DNA of 64,000 nucleotides from Candidatus Azobacteroides sp. GTDB taxonomy: Bacteria; Bacteroidota; Bacteroidia; Bacteroidales; WRGA01. Below the pieces are notes generated by a model, which was not told where the DNA came from, ran no database searches, and saw nothing but the letters and a program-made list of their open reading frames with translations. Positions 17,197-27,300 of this stretch are shown one piece after another. The stretch's first letter is position 1. Every line of letters begins with the position of its first letter. The translations under genes and the position numbers were made by a program. The stretch spans positions 46,258 to 110,257 of the forward strand of contig JAJQEC010000066.1 in NCBI GenBank assembly GCA_021201815.1, in the 5' to 3' direction.

Positions 17197-19185
17197 TTAC
17201 TTCACAGGAATTATCCGCATGGCATATCCTCCTCCGGAAGCCATCGTTGCCTGTATCTTTTTATCGGCTCTTAGTGGTATGGTCTCTTTTTTGTAATCGC
17301 TGGCTGCTTTGTCCGCATTTACTCCGTCCCGAAAAATTTCGGCCACGTAGTTTCCTGCTCCCAGGAAGGATAAATCCAGTTCAACCGTACGGGCATTCCA
17401 GTCAGTCATAGCTCCCACATACCAGCAGTCTCCTTTCTGACGGGCAATGGCAATGTATTCTCCTATTTTCCCATCCAATGCAATGGTATTATCCCACACA
17501 GTCGGAATTCCGGCAATAAAAGCGGTACACTCTTTTTCCCGCTCGTAATTGGACGGACTGTCACACAACATATTGAGCGGGGATTCGAAAACAATATAAG
17601 TTGCTAACTGCCGGCATCGTGTCCCCTGACTCATCGGCTCGCCATATACGGGCCTGAAATTTTCTTTGGAGGCATTCCGCATCGCTCCTTGTGTATAATC
17701 TACCGGACCCGCTATCTGCCGTATAAAAGGAAAGGTTACATCATATTCTACCTGATCGGCGTCCGTCGGGAACTTCAATTGTTCCAGTCCATGTACGGCT
17801 TCGAAGTTCAGCACATTGGGATAAGTACGTTGTAATCCGGTTGGCTTGTATGATCCGTGGAAATCAATCAACAGCTTACATCGTGCAGCCGTTTCGGCTA
17901 CTTGTGTGTGGAAATCAACCATCGGCTGGTCGTCCCGCTCCATAAAGTCAATCTTAAACCCTTTTATTCCCAGTTCGGAATAATGCCTGCAGACTCCTTC
18001 TATATCCTTATTAAAACCGATATAACCTCCCCACAGAATAAGTCCTACGTTTCTGCTATCTGCATAGGCAACCAACTCTTTCAGGTCTATTTCCGGAACC
18101 ACATTGAACAAGTCATTTGTTCGGGGAACCGTCCAGCCATCATCCAGTATCACATATTCGATGTTATTTTCCGAGGCAAAATCGATATAGTACTTATAGG
18201 TTTGATTATTTACTCCTGTTTTGAAATCTACTCCACACAGATTGGAATTATTCCACCACTCCCAAGCTACTTTTCCCGGTTTAATCCAACCGATATCCGT
18301 TATCCGGGAGGGAGTGGCCAGCTTGTAAACCATATCGTTATCTGCCAGCTCTTTGTCATTTTCAGCTACAATGACAATGCGCCAGGGGAATGTCGTATTC
18401 CCTTTGCATCGGGCAATATAATCACGTCGTTCGGTAACCAGCATCTGCACCGGATTGTATTTATTTTGCTGTTCTTTATCCGGATACCCGGCGAATATCC
18501 CCTTCAGGGTAACCGATCCGTCCGGGTTACAAAGAAACATACCGGGGTAACTGAAAAGGTCCGATTCGGCAATGGCTATTTTTTTGCCATTTTCCCTGTT
18601 GATAACGACAGGCGAAAAGGCCAGTTTCTTTTTATCCCACCCTGTTACCTGTTGTTTGCTATATATATTTTCAAAACCATTACAGAATTGTTCTTCGTAT
18701 GTACTTCCCTCACTCCTTACATAAGGGATAAAGGCTTCACTGTCGTATCCGAGATTGAAACTCGCTTCTTCATCCAATACTCTGAAATCTTTTTTTCCTG
18801 TTGTTACAAAACGGTAGGCCATGCCTTCATTGTAGGCACGGAACCGGATTTCAAAATCGCCTTTGAATGCAAGGATTAACTCATTGTAATGGTCTGTAAT
18901 CCGGGAACGCTTATAAAACGGAGCCCGAATCTCCGTATTCACGGTGTTGGTTTTCTGCTTTTTTACGACAGGCCGGTGACCTAATACATTATCTTCCAGT
19001 ATCAGGGATATAGGAGACGGATAAAGTACGGTATCCTGCTTGTGTTTCAGAAGATACGTTATGTTATCACCTACCGAGATCTCTACTACCAGGTTCTTAT
19101 CCGGTGATGCAAGTTGAAATTTCTGTGCATGTACGAATAAAGGGAAAAATACAAATAGCAATAGGAATAGTTTTCTATTTTTCAT
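17197..19185 (-). CDS. Glycoside hydrolase family 97, retaining (alpha-galactosidase-type) subgroup
   Basis: A 662-residue protein with a signal peptide (1-20), a GH97 N-terminal beta-sandwich (about 22-280), a catalytic barrel (about 285-560, with WEWWNNSNLCGVDFKTGVN and VILDDGWTVP), and a C-terminal beta-sheet domain. Asp413 in GIKGFKIDFMERDDQ matches the aspartate that is the nucleophile in the retaining alpha-galactosidase of Bacteroides thetaiotaomicron. In the inverting alpha-glucosidase SusB that position is not a nucleophile. I therefore infer a retaining enzyme on alpha-galactosides or related sugars rather than SusB-like starch trimming. A GH97 beside a GH92 and GH3 suggests a mixed-linkage glycan. 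It is in the operon, 243 bp after the broken GH92. Confidence 0.88.
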   Translation of the reverse strand: MKNRKLFLLLFVFFPLFVHAQKFQLASPDKNLVVEISVGDNITYLLKHKQDTVLYPSPISLILEDNVLGHRPVVKKQKTNTVNTEIRAPFYKRSRITDHYNELILAFKGDFEIRFRAYNEGMAYRFVTTGKKDFRVLDEEASFNLGYDSEAFIPYVRSEGSTYEEQFCNGFENIYSKQQVTGWDKKKLAFSPVVINRENGKKIAIAESDLFSYPGMFLCNPDGSVTLKGIFAGYPDKEQQNKYNPVQMLVTERRDYIARCKGNTTFPWRIVIVAENDKELADNDMVYKLATPSRITDIGWIKPGKVAWEWWNNSNLCGVDFKTGVNNQTYKYYIDFASENNIEYVILDDGWTVPRTNDLFNVVPEIDLKELVAYADSRNVGLILWGGYIGFNKDIEGVCRHYSELGIKGFKIDFMERDDQPMVDFHTQVAETAARCKLLIDFHGSYKPTGLQRTYPNVLNFEAVHGLEQLKFPTDADQVEYDVTFPFIRQIAGPVDYTQGAMRNASKENFRPVYGEPMSQGTRCRQLATYIVFESPLNMLCDSPSNYEREKECTAFIAGIPTVWDNTIALDGKIGEYIAIARQKGDCWYVGAMTDWNARTVELDLSFLGAGNYVAEIFRDGVNADKAASDYKKETIPLRADKKIQATMASGGGYAMRIIPVK

Positions 19186-19406
19186 AGGTCATGTTTTTTT
19201 CTTACTGGTATTCCGGAATATTCCATGTTCTTTATTTCAGAAAACCTGTTATTAAATGTTATAATGTAATAATCAATTACTAGTGTATATATTCAAATGT
19301 ATTTATGCAAAATAATGAATGACTACTATCTACAAACTTCTCCATGTCTCTGTCAATGGCCCTGATCTCCAAATTGATGATTCCAATCATTATACAGCGA
19401 AATTAA

Positions 19407-19440
19407 TTGGCACATTGGCACATTATTTCATTGGCACATT
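19407..19440. repeat. TTGGCACATT short direct repeats at the end of the GH92 gene
   Basis: TTGGCACATT occurs at 19407, 19415 and 19431. The last copy forms the final codons (Met-Cys-Gln) and stop of the GH92 frame, so the original end of that gene may have been replaced by repeat sequence. The rest of 19186-19406 shows no gene; it is the GH92-GH97 spacer. Confidence 0.5.
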
Positions 19441-21614
19441 CCTCCATCTGTCATTTCAAATATCAATTCTCCTCCCTGCATGATATCTTTGTGAAGGATT
19501 CTGAAGTCGGTTATTTCCCTGCCATTCAGGGAAACAGATTTTACATATTTATTTTTTTCGCTCAGGTTATGAGCCCTTACAGTAAACGTTTTTTCTTCCG
19601 GAAGTGAGATCGTTACGTGGGGTACCTGCGGGGCACCTACTATATATTCCCCTCCGGCCGGGTTTACCGGGTAAAATCCCATGGCTGAGAATATGTATCA
19701 GGCCGACATCTGTCCGCAATCATCATTTCCACACAGGCCATCCGGTTGAGGGAGATAGAAACGGTCGAAAATCTCACGGATAATCTCCTGTGTTCTTTCT
19801 GGTTTATCCACATAATTATATAAGTAAGGAATATGGTGGCAGGGCTCATTTCCATGGGCATACTGACCGATTAATCCTGTCACGTCTAATACTTCTCCGG
19901 TTTCTTCAATCCCTGCTTCGGTCGTAAAGAGTGCGTCCAGTTTGGCGGCAAATGCTTCTTTTCCGCCTATTAATCCGATCAGGCCTTCTATGTCCTGCAT
20001 CACATGCCAGGTATATTGCCATGCATTTGCTTCGGTAAAATCTCCTCCGATGGTTCCGAAATGTGACAAACGAAGAGGACTGAATGGAGTACGCCAATTG
20101 CCTTTTGAGTCTTTTCCCCGCATAAAGCCGGTGCTAGCATCAAACACATTTTTATAGAATTCCGAACGTTTCATGAAATACGCATAGTCTTCTTTTTTCC
20201 CTAAGGCTTCCGCCATCAGTGCCACACAATAATCGTCGTATGCACTTTCGAGTGTACGGGATACGGATTCATTTTCAAGGATATCAAAAGGATAATAGCC
20301 GTATCTATTATAGGTTTCCCAATCGGAATAAGGATGACTTACAGTAGAGGAAGATTTAATCGCTTCATACGCTTCCTCCGGGTCAAAGCCCCGGAATCCT
20401 TTCAGGTAGGCATCGACAATAACCGGTATGGCATGATTCCCCAACATACAGAAGTTTTCTTTCCCCCATAAGGTCCAGATAGGTAAGTACCCCTGTGCTT
20501 TATGGTGGGCAAGCATTGTCAGGACAAAATCATCGACCATGTCAGGGTTGAGAATGGTATATAACGGATGTGCTGCCCTGTATGTGTCCCACAGGGAAAA
20601 GGTAGAATAGTAGTTTCCGGTGGGAGAAACGCCAATGCTATCGTTTGCCCCTCTGTATTTTCCGTCCGTACCGGCAATATTAGTGGGCTGAATATACAGA
20701 TGGTAAAGAGAAGTGTAAAAATTCGTTTTTTGTGCTTCTGTTCCTTCTACTTTAACCCGGGAAAGAAGTTGATTCCACCGGATACGGGCATTATTTTTCA
20801 CTGCAACGAAATCCCAGCCGGGATTTTCTTTGTTTAACGCATTGATAGCGTCCTCCGTACTAACGGTGGATAACCCTATTTTTATCTGCACGGCTTCTTT
20901 GTCTTTTGTTTCAAAGGCCAGGATAAGTCTTTTTGCGTTAGCGCCTTCTGCCGGTGGCAATTCTTCCGAAACGGTATAGGGTACATCGAATTTGATCACA
21001 TAAAAGAACTGACGTTGTACCCACCCTTTCACTTCATTATGACCGGTGATGGTATATGCATCGGGCATGTCTATCCGGGCAGCTAAAACCCGGTCGGGAG
21101 CATTGGACAATCCTCTTTGCAGGTCGAGCAGCACACGGGCGTCGTTATCTCCGGAAAAGGCATACCGGTGAAAGGCGGTTCGTTCTGTGGCTGTTATTTC
21201 CACTTCTACCACGACATCCGTTAAAGATACGGCATAGTAACCGGGTGTTGCCTGCTGTGATTCCCTATTATATGTGCTTTTATAGTGTCCGTCTATTTTA
21301 CCTGCGGAAAACGGGAACAGAAAGATATCCCCCAGATCGGGCACGCCTGTACCGTTCAAATGGGTTTGAGCAAATCCTTCGATAAAATCATCGTCATAAT
21401 TATACCCCGAGCAATACCTCCAGGAACCGATACCTGATTCGGGACCTGCCTGTATCAACCCGAAAGGGACACAGGCTCCCGGAAAGGTATGCCCGTTATC
21501 GGCGTTGCCGATAAACGGGTTTACATACCGGCAGTAATCCGGTTCTTCCGGTTGGTTACCAGAACAGGATAATAGGAAAATGAAAACAGGAAATATCAAT
21601 AATAGTTTCTCCAT
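19428..21614 (-). pseudogene. GH92 alpha-mannosidase interrupted by an in-frame TGA
   Basis: The preferred start at 21614 (not 21653) gives a lipoprotein signal ending FLLSC, then YVNPFIGNADNGHTFPGACVP and HLNGTGVPDLGD, typical of GH92 calcium-dependent exo-alpha-mannosidases. The frame stops at a TGA at 19695-19697, right after DDCGQMSA. Without a shift it continues YIFSAMGFYPVNPAGGEY for 90 codons to 19428. The conserved family motif is GQMSAWYIFSAMGFYP, so the TGA replaces TGG (tryptophan): one base change. The rest of the sequence is intact and full length (about 730 residues), so the mutation is recent or a sequencing error. TGA is a normal stop elsewhere in the window. The truncated product would lack the end of the catalytic barrel. 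Confidence 0.9.
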
Positions 21615-21634
21615 AATTTTTATGTTCAAGTTCA

Positions 21635-21682
21635 CCGTGGGTTGAGACGCCACGGCTAATGATGTGTCGCCACTCCGTGGCT
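21635..21682. repeat. Single REP-like head between GH92 and DUF3823 genes
   Basis: CCGTG...CACGG, CTAATGATGTG and the TCGCCACTCCGTGGC hairpin occur once, with no far inverted repeat. It lies inside the operon (77-bp gap) and may weaken or process the transcript between the SusCD genes and the enzyme genes (inference). Confidence 0.8.
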
Positions 21683-21690
21683 ATTTTTCT

Positions 21691-22398
21691 TTATATGGTT
21701 ATTCTTACAGGGGGTGCATAATTGTGCTTGGCTTCTGCCTGGGGAGCATCGATCAATGCGCCGATGATAAAATAATAGGGTTTGCCTTCTTCCAGTTCCG
21801 ATGAATAGGAAGTAACATCCAGCCTGATGGTGTATAGTTTATCTTCCGTGGGAACTTCATTGATAGTGGCTTCCACGAAATTCAGCTTTGAACCGTAGCC
21901 TACCGTAGCCTGCTGATGAAAGTATAGGCCTATGGTGGCTACATTATTCGGTACGGTAGTTTCCATATTGAAAGTGGCGGTGATGATGTTATCTTCTTTT
22001 TCTATCTTCGCATTTTTTATGCGGATATAGGGAATGACTTCAAAATTTATCTCGGTATCTCCCTGAACCTTTACTTCTATAGGATCCATCGGGACAAAGT
22101 TTCCCCGCTGCAACTGCATGGTGTAGGTACCGGAAAACATCAGGTTGTTTCTGTAAGTACCGTCGTTTTTAATGATCTGGTACTGGGTAACCGGATTCTG
22201 AAATCCATGTTCTACATATTCGATTTGTGCTCCGGAGACAATGTCCTGCCTAACGAGTTCTTTGGTTTCCATATCATATATTCCGCCGTATATGGTAGCA
22301 TCGGGTCCATCAAAATTATCCAGTTCACAGGAATGAAATAACAGGGTACATATACCTGCAATCAACATATATATCTTTCTACTTCTCATGATTTTCAT
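21691..22398 (-). CDS. DUF3823-type lipoprotein, accessory glycan-binding protein of the PUL
   Basis: A 235-residue lipoprotein: the signal ends TLLFHSC, followed by ELDNFDGPDATIYGGIYD, which marks the DUF3823 family found directly after SusD genes. Two beta-sandwich domains are expected, a carboxypeptidase-regulatory-like fold at about 40-130 and an Ig-like fold at 130-235. In characterised loci the protein in this position (SusE/F-like) is a surface glycan-binding protein; that role is inferred here from position. It begins 11 bp after the SusD stop. Confidence 0.8.
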   Translation of the reverse strand: MKIMRSRKIYMLIAGICTLLFHSCELDNFDGPDATIYGGIYDMETKELVRQDIVSGAQIEYVEHGFQNPVTQYQIIKNDGTYRNNLMFSGTYTMQLQRGNFVPMDPIEVKVQGDTEINFEVIPYIRIKNAKIEKEDNIITATFNMETTVPNNVATIGLYFHQQATVGYGSKLNFVEATINEVPTEDKLYTIRLDVTSYSSELEEGKPYYFIIGALIDAPQAEAKHNYAPPVRITI

Positions 22399-22409
22399 TT
22401 TTAAACAAG

Positions 22410-24356
22410 TTAATACTGGGGATTCTGAATTAATCCGGACGATCCTATTCCCGGAATGGAACGGTAATACTGATAAGGAAGGAAGTTAACAGCATAGGCA
22501 TACCTTATTCTGGTACGTACCATGATATACTGCGGTTTATCTCCCCTCAAATCCAGTAACGGCATTAATCCCAAGCGCTGTTTTCCACCGTCAAATGCCT
22601 CGTGAAATTCTCTTCTTCTTATTAAGTCCCAGAAATGTTTATTCTCGAATGCTAGTTCCACCCGGCGTTCCCTTAATACATTCTCCAACGTAAGCGGTAT
22701 TTCTGTCGTATGTCCGGCCCGGCGGCGGATGTCATTGATTGCTTTAGCAGCCTTAACCTGTGCATTGTCTGCCGTGTATCCGCTTTCCACGACTGCTTCG
22801 GCATAGTTGAGTAATACTTCTGCATACCGCATATCGATATAATCGGTAATGGACTGGTTCCATGTAGGAGTAACATTTACTTTCTCGCTTAAAAACTTAC
22901 GCATCAGAAAACCGGTACGTGTCATATTCCCGAAACCATAGTTGCTGAAACCCGAATATTTCAATGCATTATCGGCACCATAGGTATAATACGTGAGGCC
23001 ATTGTGTTCATACGAATCGTCAACATCCACGATGGCTTCTCCGGTAGGTTTCACAAGGCCGCCCTGTATAATAAGGGTCTCTCCTTTCCACACTCCGCCG
23101 GGATAATTTATCGAAGCAAAGAAACGGGCATCTTTATTCCGAAAGATTTCTTCCGGCGAATCGAATTTGCGGTAACTTCTCAGCCGGTGGTATCCGCCAT
23201 TATCTATTTGTCCGTTTTCCAACGTGATAATCGGAGCTGATTCCCCCGGTTTCGTGTAATCCTCATACATATCCACCAGGTCAAGCGTCGGATTAAACCG
23301 TCCGGGGTGAGGCCATGAGAAAGTGGTCTGGTTCGGGTTATACCAGATATCATAATTATGAGCCGTTCCCTGTCCGGGACGAACAAATCCTTTCAGGAAG
23401 ATTGTTTCTTCACTGGCTACATAAGGAGTTTCGAATAGAGCCTGGTAATTTTCGGCAGCTTCTTTCGGATCGGCAGGTTCCGGCCGGTATAAGGAAAATT
23501 TTCCCGATGCCATGATTTCATGGGAAGCTTTTATACATTCGGAGTAATACCTGTCGGCTTCCGATTCATCAATCCCTACAAGTCCCTGGCTAACGGCCGT
23601 TCCCGAAAGGGTAGCGTTTTTCCAGTATTTTGCCAGGGAAGCAGCATGTAAAGCCGCTCTTGATTTCAGGGCCAGCGCAGCCCATTTGGTTGCCCTTCTA
23701 TCATAATTGCCCCAGGCAGAAGCATCTTCCGGCAGATTGGCGATGGCTTTATCACATTCTTCCAGGATAAAATCCCAGGTTTCTTTCTCCGTACTTCTCG
23801 GTACTTTCAGGTCATCTACTTTACCGGGTATGTATTCCTGAGTTTCTTTAATCAACGGAACACCCCCATATCGTTTTGCCAGACCGAAGTATAAATAGGC
23901 CCTTATAAAGGAAGATTCTCCGATAAGCAGTTTTCTTTCTTCGTCCGACACATTCAGGTGTGGGATTTCGTCAATCAGCAGGTTGACATCCCGATTTAAT
24001 TCGTATCCTTCTGTCCACCATTGGAAATCATTGGCTGTTACTCCGATATGCCAGTCCGAATGAACGCCGTCCAATGTATAGGTGTCCATAATGATTCCGT
24101 TGGTATTATAGTTCGCTTTATTGGTTACGTTAAAGCCGAACTCATTGCTGTAGGGGCAATAATTAAAATCTTCTATCGGTAACTGATAATACAGATTCGC
24201 CATGTATTGTTTTACACCTTCCGGGTCTTTAAACAGGCGGTCTCCATCTATTTTATCTTTCGGATCCAGATCCAGCACATCCGTACATCCTGTAAAAGCC
24301 AACAATATGGTAAGGAAAAAAACGGATATATTTCTATTATTTTTATAATTTTTCAT
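22410..24356 (-). CDS. SusD/RagB-family outer-membrane lipoprotein
   Basis: A 648-residue protein. A lipoprotein signal ends in LAFTGC, followed by TDVLDLDPKDKIDGDRLFKD, the standard SusD start. TPR helices, with the C-terminal signature RRELAFE-like LRERRVELAFENKHFWDLIRR (split: LRERRVELAFEN, KHFWDLIRR), identify the family. It forms the lid over the SusC channel and binds oligosaccharide at the cell surface. It begins 13 bp after the SusC stop. Its length is in the upper part of the family range. Specificity cannot be read from sequence alone. Confidence 0.95.
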   Translation of the reverse strand: MKNYKNNRNISVFFLTILLAFTGCTDVLDLDPKDKIDGDRLFKDPEGVKQYMANLYYQLPIEDFNYCPYSNEFGFNVTNKANYNTNGIIMDTYTLDGVHSDWHIGVTANDFQWWTEGYELNRDVNLLIDEIPHLNVSDEERKLLIGESSFIRAYLYFGLAKRYGGVPLIKETQEYIPGKVDDLKVPRSTEKETWDFILEECDKAIANLPEDASAWGNYDRRATKWAALALKSRAALHAASLAKYWKNATLSGTAVSQGLVGIDESEADRYYSECIKASHEIMASGKFSLYRPEPADPKEAAENYQALFETPYVASEETIFLKGFVRPGQGTAHNYDIWYNPNQTTFSWPHPGRFNPTLDLVDMYEDYTKPGESAPIITLENGQIDNGGYHRLRSYRKFDSPEEIFRNKDARFFASINYPGGVWKGETLIIQGGLVKPTGEAIVDVDDSYEHNGLTYYTYGADNALKYSGFSNYGFGNMTRTGFLMRKFLSEKVNVTPTWNQSITDYIDMRYAEVLLNYAEAVVESGYTADNAQVKAAKAINDIRRRAGHTTEIPLTLENVLRERRVELAFENKHFWDLIRRREFHEAFDGGKQRLGLMPLLDLRGDKPQYIMVRTRIRYAYAVNFLPYQYYRSIPGIGSSGLIQNPQY

Positions 24357-24369
24357 ACGGATAATATTC

Positions 24370-27300
24370 TTAGAATGTGAGGGTTACTCCAAAATTAAAA
24401 CTCTTTGTCAACGGATAATTAAACCCGGCACTGTATGCTCCTTCGATTTTTTCAGGATCAAATGCCTTGACAAAAGAATCGGCAAAAGTGAAAAGGTTGT
24501 GTCCATTGGCATATATACGAAGGTTCTCGATGTAGAACTTTTTCACCAGATCGGCAGGAAGGGTATATCCTATTTCCACACTTTTCAGCCGGAGGTAAGA
24601 GGCATCTCTCCGAAAAGCAGCACTTTCTCTGTACATACCGGCTCCGTTATTGGATGTTCTGATAGAAGGCCAAGCGCCGGGAATCCATTCGCTGTTCAGG
24701 TCGTATGGGTCCGAAAGGTGCCACCTGTCATAAAAATAGGCCGGGGTGTTGGCGTTGAAGGCCAGCATGGATCCGTATACTTCCTGAAACCGCACGGTGT
24801 ATTTAGCCGATCCCTGCAACAACGCATTCAGGTCAAAGCCTTTGTATGCGGCATTGATGTTGATCCCATAATGCAGTTTCGGTTGTCCTCCCCAGAATAA
24901 AGGGACTTCGTCTTTTCCATCAATAACTCCATCGCCATTGATGTCTTTAAATTTAAAGCTACCGGGCAACTGGCGGTTATTTCCATAATTTCCTGTTTCA
25001 TGGAGGGCCGAATTATAAATATCTTCATAGTTCAGGAACTGGCCTTCTATTTCGTATCCCCATAACACATCGCTCCACCGGTTAGACTGCATGTACCGCC
25101 ATCTTTCGTAGCTGCTACCGAATTCGGATTCTTCGACATAGCGGTTCATGGTACGGGCAAAGTTGAAGTTTACACTGATGCCATAGGAAAAGTCTCCGAT
25201 TTTATTCTGGTGATTCACCATAAATTCGATTCCCCTTACCCTGTCGGTATTCAGGTTTTCCTCCGGGAGTTCTGCTCCGAAAGTATTGGGAAGAGAAACG
25301 TTCCGCCGGGAAAGCAAACCTTTTCTGTCGCGTTGGTATACATCAAATTCAATATTCAGGCGATTTTTGAAGAAACTGGCATCCAGTCCGATATCTGCGA
25401 TAGTTGCGGTAAACCAGGTAAGATCCCTGTTGATAATGGCAGGAGAAGAAATTCCGGAAGTATAGGACCCATCACTGAATTCGTATCCGGTATTGCCTCC
25501 TACCGTGTACCCGGCTATATACTGGAAAGGATTTCCTGCATTTTCTCCTACTTTCCCGTAGGAAGCACGGAATTTTAAATTGTCCAGCCATGTCAGATTG
25601 TCTTTCATAAAATTTTCTTCCGAGATTCTCCATCCACCCGATACGACAGGAAAGAAATCCCACCTGTTATCCGGATGGTAGCGGTATGAACCATCATAGC
25701 GGAAGGCAAATTCCAGCAGGTATTTGCCGGCAAAGTCATAATTAAATCTGCCGACATAAGAGCGGTTTCCGGTTTCTTCTTCGTATCCGTCCGTTTCCTG
25801 GTTATCCTTACCGGCCTGATTGATCTGGTCATTGGTATAAAAGTCATACCGGCGTTGCAGCCAGGAATACCGCATGTTTGTTTTTGTCTGCTCATATACC
25901 AGGGTTACGCCTACATTATGGACATCATTAAAGAGTGCTTTGTAGGAAGCCTGTGCCTGGAGTACCATTCTGTCATAATCGGTATTGCTGTTGGAGATAC
26001 GGGCCGGTGTATTTTGTTGTTCTGCCTTATATTCCCCGGTTGCTTCATCGTAGGTATACAGGTTATAGGGTTTTACCAGGTTTTTCGCCAGGGAATTATT
26101 GCTGTCATAGGCAGCCGTTCCCTTAAGCTGAAGTCCCGGGAGGAAAGGAGCATCGTATGTAAGGCCCCATGAGGACTGGAAAGATTTGTTCTTTGAATCG
26201 TTGTAGCCGACTACATCCCGGTTCATAAGGGCAAGCGGATTATCAAACGTGGTTTTTGCCAGATAGTCCGGATTTCCGTTTGCATAAGGGGATTCCGTAG
26301 GAAGGGACATCTGTGCGGCTTTAAATATCCAGTAAAACTCGCCCGGATTTTTCCTTGTATCGTATCTGCCCGATAAAAGGACATCTGCCGTCAGGTATTT
26401 ACTTAATTTGGCTGAAAGGTTGCTTCTTACGGTATAGCGTTCATAATTGATATCATTGCTTTTCACTAATCCTTCTTCGTTGTAGTATCCGAAGCTGACA
26501 AAGTAATCGACCGCTTCATTTCCTCCTGAAACGGAGATGTTATGTTGTGTCTGGAGAGCGTGCTTCTTCATGACCAGATCGTACCAATCGGTACTTTCAT
26601 ACCCAGGCGCTCCCTGTTTCCATTTTTCGAGTTCTTCTTTTGTAATGGACGGAGGCAGCCCCATATTTGCATTCGCATCGGCGAGCATTTCCTGTAGCTG
26701 GGCGGCATTGGCCATTTTGGGAACATTTGTCGGGCTCTGGAACCCGACGCTTCCGTTATATACAAACTTAGGTGCACCTTTGAACCCTTTTTTGGTTGTC
26801 ACGAGAATTACTCCGTTACCGGCATTAAATCCATAAATGGCAGCAGAGGCATCTTTCAGGATAGAGATGCTTTCTATGTCATTCGGGTCCAGCCGCTGGA
26901 ATTCGGAAGCGCCGTCCCGTGCAATTCCGTCTATTACATATAACGGAGCACCGAAACCGCGGACATTGATATTGGTATTGAATTCTCCGGGCTCACCGGC
27001 CTGTTGCCGTATCTGTAACCCGGCCACTTTTCCCTGTAGGCTCTGTGCCAGGCTGGAGTGGGTGGTAGTCATAATTTCATCAGACTTGATAGAGGAAATA
27101 GCACCGGTAAGGTTTCCGCGTTTCTGGGTTCCGTACCCTACCACGACTACTTCGTCCAGCAATTTGTTATCTTCTTCGAGGATAATTTCGAAAAAGGATT
27201 TTGCTCCGACCCGTACGTCTTTTGTCTGGTAGCCGATATAGGTTACTGTTAATACACTCTTATCGGATACAGATAAAGAGAAAGTACCGGACATATCCGT

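Noticed and set aside
17857-18879. 340-codon plus-strand frame inside the GH97 gene
   Set aside because: It is a shadow of the GH97 coding strand with no recognisable protein features.
19695-19697. TGA read as tryptophan (recoding)
   Set aside because: The AraC gene at 272, the transposase at 6827 and the sbcD/sbcC ATGA overlap use TGA as a normal stop, so the code is standard.
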